Positions 8,415 through 17,681 of a stretch of DNA of 64,000 nt are shown here, piece by piece. The stretch is from contig NZ_BBYJ01000010.1 in assembly GCF_001528665.1 (NCBI RefSeq), positions 248,001 to 312,000 on the forward strand, given 5' to 3'. Source of the stretch: Microtetraspora malaysiensis. GTDB lineage: Bacteria > Actinomycetota > Actinomycetes > Streptosporangiales > Streptosporangiaceae. Each line of letters begins with the position of its first letter. Within the stretch, counting starts at the first letter, position 1. The notes under the pieces are model-generated. The model did no database searches. It was given only the letters and a program-made list of their open reading frames with translations, and was not told where the DNA came from. The translations under genes and the position numbers were made by a program.

Positions 8415-9023
8415 ATGGCCCAGCGCAAGAGCAGAGCGGACCGGCGGATGGATCTCATCGATGCCGCCCGCCGGGCGATGATCCAACACGGCGCGGAGGG
8501 TGTCCACCTCAACCAGATAGCCGAGGAGGCCGGGCTCACCTCCGGCGCCGTGCTGTACCACTATCCCGACCTGAGGGACCTGCTGATCGAGGCCCACCAC
8601 GCCGGGATGGAACGCTTCTACGAGCAGCGGATCAAGAAGATCCGAGGCATCGCCGACCCCGCTCAGAAGCTCATCACCACGATCAGGTCCGGCCTGCCCG
8701 AGGGGCCCGAGGACGCCGGCGTGCGCCTGCTCTGCGAGCTGGGCGGCGCCGCCGGACGCAACCGGGTGTACGGCACGCTGCTGACGACCCTGTTCGACCG
8801 GCAGGTGTCGATGTACCAGACGATCCTCGAAACCGGGGCCGCCCAGGGCATCTTCACGCTCGCCCAGTCGTCCGAGACGATCAGCCGCACGCTCGTCGCC
8901 CTCGAGGACGCCTACGGCTACCGCATCATCGCCCGGCATCACTCGATCGGGCCGGACGAAGCCGTGGAGCTCATCCTCGACTACGCCCGCCTCGCGACAG
9001 GACACGAACTCAGGCCGGAATGA
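8415..9023 (+). CDS. TetR-family repressor of the amine/amino-sugar locus
   Basis: 202 residues. The helix-turn-helix is [20 protein letters not shown] near the N-terminus, followed by an all-helical ligand domain. The start [11 protein letters not shown] gives the usual family length; an upstream in-frame ATG at 8373 would add 14 odd residues. It is divergent from the glycosyltransferase operon with a palindrome between them, and tail-to-tail with potA (14-bp overlap). It probably represses the flanking operons; the inducer is unknown. Confidence 0.85.
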   Translation: MAQRKSRADRRMDLIDAARRAMIQHGAEGVHLNQIAEEAGLTSGAVLYHYPDLRDLLIEAHHAGMERFYEQRIKKIRGIADPAQKLITTIRSGLPEGPEDAGVRLLCELGGAAGRNRVYGTLLTTLFDRQVSMYQTILETGAAQGIFTLAQSSETISRTLVALEDAYGYRIIARHHSIGPDEAVELILDYARLATGHELRPE

Positions 9024-11085
9024 GCACGGCGTCGGCGGCGTCCCAGCCGATCGCGACCTCGGTGCCGGGCTTGACCCGCGCCGACCCCTGGGTCGCCGCC
9101 AGCACGTGCCCCTCGTGCCCCTCCACGCGCAGCACGATGTGCGACGTGCCGCCGTAGAAGCTCACGTCCACGACCGTGCCGCGCAGCGCGCCCTCGGTCC
9201 CGGGCTCGGCGTCCGCCTCGTCCTCGTTGCCGGACTCGGCCACGGCTCCCTGCTCCTGGGCGGGGACGGCCTCGGCCACAGTCTCGACCACGGTCTCGGG
9301 GGCGTCGGCCGTCTCCGGCGCGGGCTCCTGAGCGGTCTCGGTCTCGACGGCGGCCCCGGTCTCAGGCGCTGTCTCGGCCACGGTCTCGGGCGCGGTCTCG
9401 TCCCGCTCCTCGGCCTTGGCCTTGGCGTCGTTGTCGGCGAGGACCTCGGTCACGACCTCCGCGACCACCTTGGCCACGACTCCGGCGACGGCCTTGGCGA
9501 CCACCTCGGCCATCGCCTCGGCGGTGACCTCGCCGGTCATGGCGCTCTTCACGACGGCCCGGAGGTCCTCCCCGTCACCGGCCTCGGCCTCGGCGGGGGC
9601 CTCCCCCTCCGCGGAGTCGGCGTCCTCGGCCTCCGGCTTCGGCTCGGCTTCGGACACCGCGTCGCCCTGAGATTCAACCTCGGACACCGCGTCGCCCTGA
9701 GATTCGCCCTCGGACACCGCGTCGCCCTGAGGCTCGGCTTCGTCCGCGACGGCGGGCTCGCTGTCGGCCTCGGCGTCGGCTTCGCCCTTGGGCTCGTCGA
9801 CCTGAGCCTCGGCGGCCGGCTCCGCGGGCTTGGGAGCCTTGGGCTCGGCGCCCTCGTCGGTCCTGACCGCGCCCTCCTTCACCTCCGCCTCGGCGGCAGA
9901 CTCGGCGGTCTCCTCCGACTTCGCCTCGTCCTTGGTCTCGGACTCATCCTTCGACTCATCCTTGGCCTCGGACTCATCCTTGGACTCGGACTCATCCTTG
10001 GACTCGGACTCATCCTTGGGCTCGGCGTCGCTCTCAGCCTCAACCTCAGCCTCAACCTCAGCCTCGGCATCGGCCTTCGCCTCGACGGCTTCGGCAACTT
10101 CGGCGGCGGCTTCCTCCGTCTTGGGCTCGGCGCCCTCGCCGGTCGTGACCGCGTCGTCCTTCACCTCGGCCGCGTCCGTCACCTCGGCGGCGTCCTTCGC
10201 CTCAACGGCGGCGTCGGCGGCGTCCTCTTCCTTGGGCGCGATCTGGGTGAGCCGGATGTTCTCCGGGCGTACGGCGAGGAGCGCGGCGTCGCCGTCCGCG
10301 CCCTTCGGCGCGGGCAGCAGGCCGAGGCCGTCCACGTGGAGGCCGCCCTCGGTGACCTTGCCGGAGAAGATGTTGTTGGCGCCGATGAAGCCGGCCACGA
10401 ACGGCGTGCGCGGCTGGTCGTACAGCGCGATGGGCGCGTCCACCTGCTCGACCTTGCCGCCCTGCATGACCGCGATGCGGTCCGCGAGTGACATGGCCTC
10501 CTCCTGGTCGTGGGTGACGACCACGAAGGTGATGCCGACCTCGTGCTGCAGCCGCTTGAGTTCGAGCTGCATCTCGGCGCGCACCTTCTTGTCCAGTGCG
10601 GACAGCGGTTCGTCGAGCAGCAGCAGGCGCGGACGCTTGACGATCGCGCGGGCGAGGGCGACGCGCTGGCGCTGGCCGCCGGAGAGCTGGTGCGGCTTGC
10701 GGCGGGCGTGCGCGGAGAGGCCGACGGTCTCCAGGACCTCGGCGACGCGCTCCCCGATCTCCTTCTTCGGCAGCTTCTCCCGCTCCAGGCCGTAGGCGAT
10801 GTTCCGCTCCACCGTCATGTGCGGGAACAGCGCGTACGACTGGAACATGAGGTTGATCGGGCGGCGGTGCGCGGGGATCTGGAGCAGGTCCTCGCCGTCC
10901 AGGCGGACCGCGCCGTCGTCCGGCTGCTCGAACCCGGCGAGGATGCGGAGCAGCGTGGTCTTCCCACAGCCGGAGGGGCCGAGCAGCGCGAAGAACTCGC
11001 CCTGCTGGATCTCCAGGCTGACCGAGTCGAGCGCGGTCACCTCGCCGAAGCGCCGGCTCACGCCATCAATGGAGATAAGTGTCAT
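9010..11085 (-). CDS. potA: PotA-type ABC ATPase with a ~350-residue acidic insertion
   Basis: 691 residues, about twice the usual PotA length. Residues 1-280 are a normal polyamine-importer ATPase: Walker [10 protein letters not shown] (36-44), LSGGQ (134-138), Walker B LLLLDEP (154-160), His in THD (191-193), then the first TOBE strand region ([13 protein letters not shown]). Residues about 283-632 are low-complexity Glu/Ala/Asp/Lys/Val sequence with internal repeats. The last 59 residues resume a TOBE-like fold ([20 protein letters not shown]). The frame is unbroken. The ATG overlaps the potC stop by 4 bp. The ATPase should energise the two permeases encoded upstream. Confidence 0.9.
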   Translation of the reverse strand: MTLISIDGVSRRFGEVTALDSVSLEIQQGEFFALLGPSGCGKTTLLRILAGFEQPDDGAVRLDGEDLLQIPAHRRPINLMFQSYALFPHMTVERNIAYGLEREKLPKKEIGERVAEVLETVGLSAHARRKPHQLSGGQRQRVALARAIVKRPRLLLLDEPLSALDKKVRAEMQLELKRLQHEVGITFVVVTHDQEEAMSLADRIAVMQGGKVEQVDAPIALYDQPRTPFVAGFIGANNIFSGKVTEGGLHVDGLGLLPAPKGADGDAALLAVRPENIRLTQIAPKEEDAADAAVEAKDAAEVTDAAEVKDDAVTTGEGAEPKTEEAAAEVAEAVEAKADAEAEVEAEVEAESDAEPKDESESKDESESKDESEAKDESKDESETKDEAKSEETAESAAEAEVKEGAVRTDEGAEPKAPKPAEPAAEAQVDEPKGEADAEADSEPAVADEAEPQGDAVSEGESQGDAVSEVESQGDAVSEAEPKPEAEDADSAEGEAPAEAEAGDGEDLRAVVKSAMTGEVTAEAMAEVVAKAVAGVVAKVVAEVVTEVLADNDAKAKAEERDETAPETVAETAPETGAAVETETAQEPAPETADAPETVVETVAEAVPAQEQGAVAESGNEDEADAEPGTEGALRGTVVDVSFYGGTSHIVLRVEGHEGHVLAATQGSARVKPGTEVAIGWDAADAVLIPA
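9651..9740. repeat. Three 30-bp tandem repeats inside the potA insertion
   Basis: Three exact-length units begin at 9651, 9681 and 9711, each starting CGGACACCGCGTCGCCCTGA and differing only near the end. They encode the repeat (E)SQGDAVSE(V/G) in PotA. In-frame 30-bp units suggest growth of the insertion by tandem duplication. Confidence 0.9.
9971..10024. repeat. 18-bp tandem repeats inside the potA insertion
   Basis: Units GACTCATCCTTGGACTCG begin at 9971, 9989 and 10007, with degenerate copies starting near 9929. They encode a KDESES-type repeat on the minus strand. Confidence 0.88.
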
Positions 11086-11870
11086 GAGAGTGCCTCGGTG
11101 AGCTTGGTCATGCGCTGGGCCGCGATCACGACGGTGAAGCTCACCGCGAGCAGCAGGGTGGCCAACGCGTTGATCTCGGGAGTGACGCCGAACCGCACCA
11201 TGGAGTAGATGACGATCGGCAGGGTCGGTTGGGTGGGCGCGGCGGTGAAGAACGCGATCACGAACTCGTCGATGGAGAGCGTGAACGCCAGCAGGGCGCC
11301 CGCCAGGATGCCCGGCGCCAGGGTCGGCAGCGTGATCCGCATGAACGTCGTCACCGGGGTCGCGCCGAGGTCGCGGGACGCCTCCTCCATCGAGGTGTCG
11401 GCGTGGTTGAGCCTGGCCCGTACGACGGCCGTCACGAAGGCCATGCCGAACACGGTGTGCGCGATCAGCACCGAGTGCAGTCCGAGCGTCATCTTGACCG
11501 CCGCGTAGAAGATGAGGAGGCCGATCGCGAGGACCAGGTCGGGCAGGAGCGCGGGCATCGTCGAGAGCGCGTCGAGCATCCGCGACTTGTTGTACCGCGC
11601 CAGGCCGACCGCGAGCAGCGTGCCCAGCACCGTCGAGAGGACCGTCGAGCCGAACGCCACGATCAGGGTGTTGATCAGGCCTTCGCGGATCTTCTCGTTC
11701 TCGAGGAGCTGGCCGTACCAGCGCAGCGAGAACCCGCCCCACGCGTACGGCGACTTGTTCCGGTTGAACGACATGAGTACGACGACGGCGATCGGTACGT
11801 ACAGGAAGACGTACGTCAGCCAGAAGGGGAGGCGCAGCCAGCCGTTCCCCTGCTTCCGGTTCTTACGCAT
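11082..11870 (-). CDS. potC: Polyamine-type ABC permease PotC
   Basis: 262 residues with about six membrane segments. The cytoplasmic coupling loop carries the permease motif [20 protein letters not shown]. The pattern and length match PotC, one of the two channel subunits of spermidine/putrescine importers. Its start overlaps the end of potB by 8 bp, and its stop overlaps the potA start by 4 bp, so potB-potC-potA are one tightly coupled operon. No substrate-binding protein gene is in the operon. Confidence 0.88.
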   Translation of the reverse strand: MRKNRKQGNGWLRLPFWLTYVFLYVPIAVVVLMSFNRNKSPYAWGGFSLRWYGQLLENEKIREGLINTLIVAFGSTVLSTVLGTLLAVGLARYNKSRMLDALSTMPALLPDLVLAIGLLIFYAAVKMTLGLHSVLIAHTVFGMAFVTAVVRARLNHADTSMEEASRDLGATPVTTFMRITLPTLAPGILAGALLAFTLSIDEFVIAFFTAAPTQPTLPIVIYSMVRFGVTPEINALATLLLAVSFTVVIAAQRMTKLTEALS

Positions 11871-12717
11871 CGCGGCCCACCCTCCGGCTGGCCCAGGCCT
11901 GGGCGAAGAGCAGGAGCACCAGGACGCCGATCACGGACAGGGCCAGCACCGAGCCGAACGGCCAGTCGCGGGCCTTGAGGAACTGGTCGCGGATCAGGTT
12001 CCCCACCATGATCCGGCGACCGCCGCCGAGCAGCTCGGGGATCACGAAGTTGCCCAGGCTCGGGACGAAGACGAAGACGCAGCCGGTCAGCACGCCGGGC
12101 AGCGAGAGAGGCAGGGTGACCGACCAGAAGGTCCTGATGGGGCGGGCGCCGAGGTTCGCCGACGCCTCGCGGAGCTGCGGGTCCAGCCGCTCGATGGCCG
12201 AGTACAGGGGCAGGATCATCAGCGGCAGGTACGCGTAGAGCAGGCCGGCGACGATGGCGCCATCCGAATAGAGGAGCTCGATCTTGCCGAGACCCAGTGC
12301 GTCGAGTCCCGAGTTGACCAGGCCTTCCGAGTTCAGCAGCACGATCCAGGCGTACGTGCGGATCAGGAAGTTCGTCCAGAACGGCAGCACGACGGCGACC
12401 AGCGCGATGACCTTCCACTTGGCCGGAAGCCGGGCGATCATGTAGGCGGTCGGGTACGCGAGCAGCAGGGCGAGAAGCGTGGTGATCGTGGCCAGCTTCA
12501 CCGATCCGATGACCACGTCGAGGTAGAGCGGGTCGATCAGCCGGGTGAAGTTCTCCCCCGTCGCCTCATAGACGACCCCGCCGAACCTGCCGCGGCGGAA
12601 CACCGTGTAGCTGAGCACAAGGGCGAGTGGGACCGCCAGGAAGACGATCAGGAAGCCGAAGCCTGGCCCCATGGTGGCGAGTCGACCGACCACCCGTGCT
12701 CGTACGGTGGACTTCAT
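11863..12717 (-). CDS. potB: Polyamine-type ABC permease PotB
   Basis: 284 residues with about six hydrophobic segments and the coupling motif LREASANLGARPIRTFWSVT. It matches PotB/PotH, the partner of PotC. It is the first gene of the leftward importer operon; the 157-bp gap upstream is shared with the divergent sugar kinase gene and contains the TTGAATC palindrome, so importer and kinase may respond to the same regulator. Confidence 0.86.
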   Translation of the reverse strand: MKSTVRARVVGRLATMGPGFGFLIVFLAVPLALVLSYTVFRRGRFGGVVYEATGENFTRLIDPLYLDVVIGSVKLATITTLLALLLAYPTAYMIARLPAKWKVIALVAVVLPFWTNFLIRTYAWIVLLNSEGLVNSGLDALGLGKIELLYSDGAIVAGLLYAYLPLMILPLYSAIERLDPQLREASANLGARPIRTFWSVTLPLSLPGVLTGCVFVFVPSLGNFVIPELLGGGRRIMVGNLIRDQFLKARDWPFGSVLALSVIGVLVLLLFAQAWASRRVGRDA

Positions 12718-12855
12718 GGTGCCATCGCCCCAAAGGCGGGCACGCGAAATGACATGCGAGAGCTTCCTTCCGGTGGGGAGCTTAGAGTGTTGCAGGATAA
12801 GTCAACTTAGACAAGACTTTCCCAGGCATTGTGAGCATTGGCGATACAAGCCTTA

Positions 12856-12871
12856 TTGAATCGAGATTCAA
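12856..12871. promoter_or_regulatory. Operator palindrome upstream of the sugar kinase
   Basis: TTGAATC-GA-GATTCAA, perfect 7-bp arms. It ends three bases before the kinase ATG and lies in the gap shared with the divergent potB gene. It matches the site at 8317-8332 in 15 of 16 positions when the spacer is ignored or nearly so, which argues for one TetR regulon. Confidence 0.65.
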
Positions 12872-12874
12872 CAG

Positions 12875-14008
12875 ATGCAGGTCGAAGCGCGGCATTGGCC
12901 AACCCTTCACGAGGAACCGGACGGTTCGCTCACGTTGGCCGTGGGAGAAGGCGTCACCGGAGCCGTCGTCCGGGCGCTCGCGGAGGGCGTCACGCCTCCG
13001 CGTCCCTTCTCCGTCCGCGCCTTCCGCCCGCTGCCCATGCCGCCTCCCGGCGAGCGGGCGATCACGGTGGACCAGACGAACCACTCGGTGATCGCCGGCG
13101 AGAGCGTGGTCGTCAAGTGGTTCCCGCGGCCGTCCCGCGCGCCGCAGCCGGCGCCCGACCTGCTGGCGCATCTGTCCGCTTTCTCCCGCACCGCCACGCC
13201 GTACGCCGCCGTCTACTGGGAGGGCGCGCTGGTCGCGCTGGTGACCGCGTACCTGCCGGAGGCCCGGGACGGCTGGGAGTGGTGCGTGGACGAGGCCGAG
13301 GCCGGGCACACCGGTTTCGCCGCCGACCTGGGCACGCTGGCCGCCGAGCTGCACCTCGCCATGGCGACCCCGTCCCCCGTGTTCCCCGAGCCGGTACGGC
13401 TCACGCCCGACGGCAACGGCGACGCGTGGGCGGAGCGCGCGGAGGAGGCGCTGCGCGACGCGCTCGCGCTGACCGACGGCGAGGACGGCGCGTGGCTGAC
13501 CTCCCGGGCCGGGGAGCTGCGCCGCGAGCTGGCGCCCCTGGCGACGGCCGGCCCGACCCCGCTGATCCGCATCCACGGCGACCTGCACGTCGGCCAGATC
13601 CTGCGGTGGCGCGACGGCTACGCGGTGGTGGACTTCGACGGGAACCCGACGGTGTCGGCCGAGGCGCCGGGCGGCGGCGCCTTCCAGCCGGCCGCCCGAG
13701 ACCTCGCCCAGCTCACCACGAGCGTCGACCACGTCGGCCAGGTGGCGATCCTCCGCAGGGGCGCCGACCCCGAGCGTGTCGCGGAGTGGGTCGCCGAGGC
13801 ACGGGCCGCGCTCACCGCCGCGTACGCCGCCGGGCTCGCGGAGGCGGGGCGCTCCGACCTGCTCGACCGGTCGCTGGTCCGGCCTTTCGAGGTCGAACAG
13901 GAGTGCCGCGAGCTGATTTACGCCGCCCGGCACCTGTTGCGCTGGCGGTACGCACCGATGGGCGTGCTCCGCACCTGGTACGACACCGACGCCGCCTTTA
14001 CCAAGTAA
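12875..14008 (+). CDS. Maltokinase/APH-fold sugar kinase, glucosamine-kinase type
   Basis: 377 residues. The phosphotransferase core is visible: VVKWF for ATP-binding Lys, IHGDLHVGQIL for the catalytic Asp (HGDxH), and VVDFDGNPT for the metal ligand. Near the C-terminus is QECRELIYAARHLLRW; a QxxCRE..YA..L..W element resembles the fingerprint reported for actinobacterial glucosamine kinases of the maltokinase-like family. The SIS gene 41 bp downstream supports an amino-sugar role. The ATG directly follows an operator and lacks a ribosome site, so translation may be leaderless. Maltose or another sugar remains possible. Confidence 0.75.
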   Translation: MQVEARHWPTLHEEPDGSLTLAVGEGVTGAVVRALAEGVTPPRPFSVRAFRPLPMPPPGERAITVDQTNHSVIAGESVVVKWFPRPSRAPQPAPDLLAHLSAFSRTATPYAAVYWEGALVALVTAYLPEARDGWEWCVDEAEAGHTGFAADLGTLAAELHLAMATPSPVFPEPVRLTPDGNGDAWAERAEEALRDALALTDGEDGAWLTSRAGELRRELAPLATAGPTPLIRIHGDLHVGQILRWRDGYAVVDFDGNPTVSAEAPGGGAFQPAARDLAQLTTSVDHVGQVAILRRGADPERVAEWVAEARAALTAAYAAGLAEAGRSDLLDRSLVRPFEVEQECRELIYAARHLLRWRYAPMGVLRTWYDTDAAFTK

Positions 14009-14049
14009 GTCACGACAAAATAGGACAAAAAGAAAGATAGGAGTGCATT

Positions 14050-15000
14050 GTGGACGCGGCGCTGTTCAAGGCCGACCTGCTGACCAAACCGGAGGCGCTG
14101 GGCGCGCTGGCCGACTCGCTGGAGGCCGGTGACCCGTTCGAGGGTCTGCCCGAGCGCATCGACCGGGTGGTCTTCCTCGGGATGGGCAGTTCCCGGTACG
14201 CCGCCGGCGTCGTCGCGTCGCGGCTGCGCGCCTCCGGGATCGACGCCGTGGCCGAGTACGCCTCCGCCGCGCACACCGTGCCGGGGCCGGGGACGCTGGT
14301 GGTCGCCATCTCCGCGACCGGCGGCAGCAGGGAGACCCTCGACGCGCTCACCCGCTACACCGGCACCTCGTTCGTCGTCGCCATGACCAACAAGCCGGGC
14401 TCCGCGGTGACCGAGGGCGCCGACCTGGTCGTGCCCATGTCCGCCGGCGAGGAGCGCGGCGGCGTCGCGTGCCGGACGTTCCAGCACACCCTCGCCCTGC
14501 TGCTCGCGCTGAAGTCCCGGCTCACGGGCGGCGGCGACGTCCCCGCGCTCGTCCGCCGCGTGGCCGAGGCCACCGCGGACCTCCTCGACCGGCGCGACGA
14601 CTGGCTGAAGACGGCCTCCGACGTACTCGACGGGCCGCACGGCGTGTACGCGATCGCCCCCGCGGAGCGGCTCTCGTCGGCGGAGCAGTCCGCGCTGATG
14701 TTCCGCGAGGGCCCGCGCCGCCAGGCGGACGCGTGCGAGACCGGCGACTGGGCGCACGTGGACGTCTACCTCACCAAGACCTACGACTACCGCGCGCTGA
14801 TGTTCCCCGGCTCCCGTTATGACGAGCAGGCCATGGAGTGGATCCGGCAGCGGGGCTCCACGGTGCTCGCGGTCGGCGGCGAGCTGGACGGCCAGGCCGC
14901 GTCCATCCGGTACCGCCACGACGACGACCCGGAGGCCGCCCTGCTCACCGAGACGCTGGTCGCCGAACTGCTCGCCGCCTCCTGGTGGGCCCGGGCCTGA
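14050..15000 (+). CDS. Double-SIS sugar isomerase/deaminase (GlmS-isomerase-like)
   Basis: 316 residues, two SIS domains. The first has VFLGMGSSRYAAGVVASRL and the phosphate-contacting ISATGGSRETLDAL; the second has FREGPRRQADACETGDWAH. This is the fold of the isomerase half of GlmS and of sugar-6-phosphate deaminases such as AgaS, without a glutaminase domain. AGGAG precedes the GTG start. Paired with the upstream kinase, it may convert glucosamine-6-phosphate to fructose-6-phosphate and ammonia. FrlB-like deglycase activity is an alternative. Confidence 0.78.
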   Translation: MDAALFKADLLTKPEALGALADSLEAGDPFEGLPERIDRVVFLGMGSSRYAAGVVASRLRASGIDAVAEYASAAHTVPGPGTLVVAISATGGSRETLDALTRYTGTSFVVAMTNKPGSAVTEGADLVVPMSAGEERGGVACRTFQHTLALLLALKSRLTGGGDVPALVRRVAEATADLLDRRDDWLKTASDVLDGPHGVYAIAPAERLSSAEQSALMFREGPRRQADACETGDWAHVDVYLTKTYDYRALMFPGSRYDEQAMEWIRQRGSTVLAVGGELDGQAASIRYRHDDDPEAALLTETLVAELLAASWWARA

Positions 15001-15119
15001 GATCGGCTCACCGTCGGCGGGCATACGTCCGGATTGCACCTTCTTCCGGATAAGGACGGAAAAGACGTGGTGTGCATGGTAGATAGGTGATCCACATCAC
15101 CCGTCGAGAGTGAACAACC

Positions 15120-16961
15120 GTGGTCAGCACGATGCGCGCCGGGTTCTCCCTCGCCATGCTCGCCGGCTTCTTCCTGGTCGCGGCCGCCCAGGTCGCGGCC
15201 GCCGTCGCACTCACCTTCTGGCTGTCCACGGTGATCGCCGGCGCCCTCGCGGTGAAGCTCGTCTGGTCCTGCTTCGCCGCGAGCACGCTGGCCGTCGGGC
15301 GGGGCACATGGCGGGCGATGCGGTCGCGCCCCGAGCCGCCCACCGGGCTGCCGCTCACCGCCCGAGAGGCCCCGCTCCTCTGGGCGACCGTACGGGAACT
15401 GGCGGCCGAGGCGGGCATCCGGGCGCCGGACGAGATCTGGCTGATCCCCGAGGTGAACGCCGCCGTGCAGGAGGAGTCGCGTTTTCTCGGTCTGGTCGGC
15501 GGGCGGCGCCGCCTCTGCCTCGGGCTGCCGCTGCTGCACACGATGACGGTCGCCCAGGTGCGCGCCGTACTCGCGCACGAGCTGGGCCACTACTCCGGCA
15601 AGCACACGCGACTGTCCGCGCCCGCCTACCGTGGCCGGCTGGTGATCGCGCACACGCTGCGGCAGATCGGGCCCTACAACCCGTCCGGATGGATCTTCAA
15701 GGGGTACGCCCGGCTCTACCTGCTGGCGGACAACGCGGTCTCACGGAGGCAGGAGTTCGAGGCCGACCGGGCGTCGGCACGGGTCGCCGGGATCGAGGCC
15801 GCGGCGACCGCGCTGCACGAGATCCGCGTCCTGGACGCCGCGTGGCACTTCTTCCTGAACGAGTACGTCCAGCTCGGCTGGGAGTCCGGCTTCGCCCCTG
15901 ACGACCTGTTCGCCGGATTCGGCGCGCTGGTCGCGGGCCGCGGAGGCGAGCTGGACGCGTTGCGCGCGAGCACTCCGGAGGAGAAGGGGTCCCGGTGGGA
16001 CACGCATCCGCCGCTGAATGAGCGGATCGCCGCCATCCGCGCGCTCCCCCGCACGCCGGTCCTGCCCGATGAACGGCCCGCGGCCGTACTCGTCGGCGAT
16101 CTGGCCGGGGCGGGGCGGGCGTTGCAGGAAGAGGTGGTCGAGACCGGTGAGCGCACGGTGCTCCCCTGGCCGATGTTCACCGCGGCGGCGCTGGGCGCGG
16201 CGCTTCAGCGGGACGCCGACGCGATCTTCCGTATGGTCGCGCGGACCTCCGGGCGCCCGGAGGTCGGGCTGGCCGACGTGTTCGACCTGATCGCCGCCGG
16301 CCGGCTCGCCGAGATCGCCCAGCCGTTCTTTCCCACCGCCACCCGCCGCGAGGTCGGCGAGCTGTTCGGCGGCCCGCTGAACACCGTGCTGCGACTCGCC
16401 GCCGTACGGTCCGGCGTCGCCGGGTGGCGGCACTTGTGGAGCGGCCCCGCCGAGTTCGCCGGGGCGGAGGGAGTCGTCCCCGCCCTGGAGGAGGTCGCCA
16501 GGCTGGCCGTCTCCCCGGGCGGTGCCGGCAAGGCCCGGACCGAGCTGGAACGGCTCGGCGTCGACGCCGGCCGGGCCACTCAGGCCGAGCGGGCGCCGAG
16601 CACGTTCGGCTCCGCCGTCCTCGCCGGCCTCGCCAACGTCCGGGTGGACGGCACGGAGTACGACCTGATCGTGCTGAACACGGGCCTTGTCCTGGTGGCC
16701 GGCCCGGGCTCCGCCGGCGAGGGCAGACAGCGGATGCTCCGGCTCGTCGAGTCGGCGCCCGCGGCCAAGCTCGCCGAGTGGTACCGCTTCCTGTCCTACG
16801 AGGAGATCGCCGCCGCGAAGGTGACCACGCAGACCCCGCTGCGCGCCGACCTCACCCTCCACGGCGGCGCGACCGTCTCGATCGAGCAGGGGTGGACCGG
16901 CGAGGAGATCGGCAAGGGCAGCCGGGAGCGCCTCGCCCGGGTTCTGGCCGAGATCGGCTGA
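15120..16961 (+). CDS. M48-family membrane metallopeptidase with long C-terminal region
   Basis: 613 residues. Two hydrophobic segments span about residues 8-55. The zinc site is HELGH (153-157) with the third ligand in RQEFEADRAS, as in M48 (HtpX/Ste24-type) peptidases. The remaining 300 residues are a helical cytoplasmic region and a final beta-rich domain (VRVDGTEYDLIVLNTGLVLV) of unknown role. The GTG start has GAGAG upstream. It stands alone between the SIS gene and an acetyltransferase. Targets are probably membrane proteins, but this is family inference. Confidence 0.85.
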   Translation: MVSTMRAGFSLAMLAGFFLVAAAQVAAAVALTFWLSTVIAGALAVKLVWSCFAASTLAVGRGTWRAMRSRPEPPTGLPLTAREAPLLWATVRELAAEAGIRAPDEIWLIPEVNAAVQEESRFLGLVGGRRRLCLGLPLLHTMTVAQVRAVLAHELGHYSGKHTRLSAPAYRGRLVIAHTLRQIGPYNPSGWIFKGYARLYLLADNAVSRRQEFEADRASARVAGIEAAATALHEIRVLDAAWHFFLNEYVQLGWESGFAPDDLFAGFGALVAGRGGELDALRASTPEEKGSRWDTHPPLNERIAAIRALPRTPVLPDERPAAVLVGDLAGAGRALQEEVVETGERTVLPWPMFTAAALGAALQRDADAIFRMVARTSGRPEVGLADVFDLIAAGRLAEIAQPFFPTATRREVGELFGGPLNTVLRLAAVRSGVAGWRHLWSGPAEFAGAEGVVPALEEVARLAVSPGGAGKARTELERLGVDAGRATQAERAPSTFGSAVLAGLANVRVDGTEYDLIVLNTGLVLVAGPGSAGEGRQRMLRLVESAPAAKLAEWYRFLSYEEIAAAKVTTQTPLRADLTLHGGATVSIEQGWTGEEIGKGSRERLARVLAEIG

Positions 16962-17026
16962 CGGCCCGCGTTCCCGGCGGGAAATCCGGGTGCGCCGAGA
17001 CGGGGCCGGCTGAGAAAGTGGCCGTC

Positions 17027-17491
17027 ATGACCATGGACGATGTCACCCTGCGCCGGGCGACCGGCGCCGACGCCCCCGCCGTGGCCGACGTGTGGCTGCG
17101 CTCGTACGACGCCGCCCTGCCGGGGGTGCGCCGGGCGCACACCGACGACGAGATCCGGGCCTACTTCCGCGAGGTTGTCGTGCCCGCGCGCGAGACCTGG
17201 GTCGCCACGCTGGACGGCACGGTGGTCGGGATGATGGTGCTCGGCGACGGCCTCCTCAGCCAGCTCTACCTCGATCCCGACCGGCGCGGGCGCGGCATCG
17301 GCGACCGGTTCGTGGCGCTGGCGAAGGAACGCCGCCCGGACGGGCTGGAGCTGTGGACGTTCCAGGTCAACGGCCCGGCCCGCCGCTTCTACGAGCGGAA
17401 CGGGTTCGTCGCGGTCGAGCACACCGACGGCCGCGACAACGAGGAGCGCGAGCCGGACGTCCGCTACGTCTGGCGGCCGGACGCGACCTGA
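17027..17491 (+). CDS. GNAT-family N-acetyltransferase
   Basis: 154 residues. The acetyl-CoA loop is visible as LYLDPDRRGRGIGDRFVALA, followed by the C-terminal RRFYERNGFVAVEHTDG, typical of GNAT enzymes. The acceptor cannot be read from sequence. The start could also be the ATG at 17033. It lies 65 bp after the M48 gene and is followed by a 24-bp tandem repeat array. Confidence 0.85.
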   Translation: MTMDDVTLRRATGADAPAVADVWLRSYDAALPGVRRAHTDDEIRAYFREVVVPARETWVATLDGTVVGMMVLGDGLLSQLYLDPDRRGRGIGDRFVALAKERRPDGLELWTFQVNGPARRFYERNGFVAVEHTDGRDNEEREPDVRYVWRPDAT

Positions 17492-17516
17492 GCGGCGCGC
17501 CGACCGCCGCACGCGG

Positions 17517-17680
17517 CGCGACCCCGGCCATCGTGGGCGGTGGGAACCCGGCCATCGTGTGCGGCGCGACCCCGGCCGTCGCGGGCGGCGGGCACCCGGC
17601 CATCGTGGGCGGCGCGACCCCTGCCGTCGCGGGCGGCGGGCACCCGGCCGTCGCGGGCAGCGCGAGCCCGGCCGTCGTAC
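17517..17680. repeat. 24-bp tandem repeat array (about 6.8 units)
   Basis: Units start at 17517, 17541, 17565, 17589, 17613, 17637 and 17661 (last partial). They alternate between two versions, CGCGACCCCGGCC... and YGGGMACCCGGCC..., so the higher-order period is 48 bp. The array fills the gap between the acetyltransferase stop and the end of the opposing 82-residue gene. It has no spacers, so it is not CRISPR. Confidence 0.92.
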
Positions 17681-17681
17681 C

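Noticed and set aside
9106-10491. Long plus-strand frame opposite potA
   Set aside because: It is a leucine/glycine-rich shadow produced by the GC-rich repeats of the potA insertion; the minus strand has the ABC ATPase motifs.
17517-17680. CRISPR array
   Set aside because: Units are contiguous without spacers and vary in a two-type pattern, so this is a tandem repeat.
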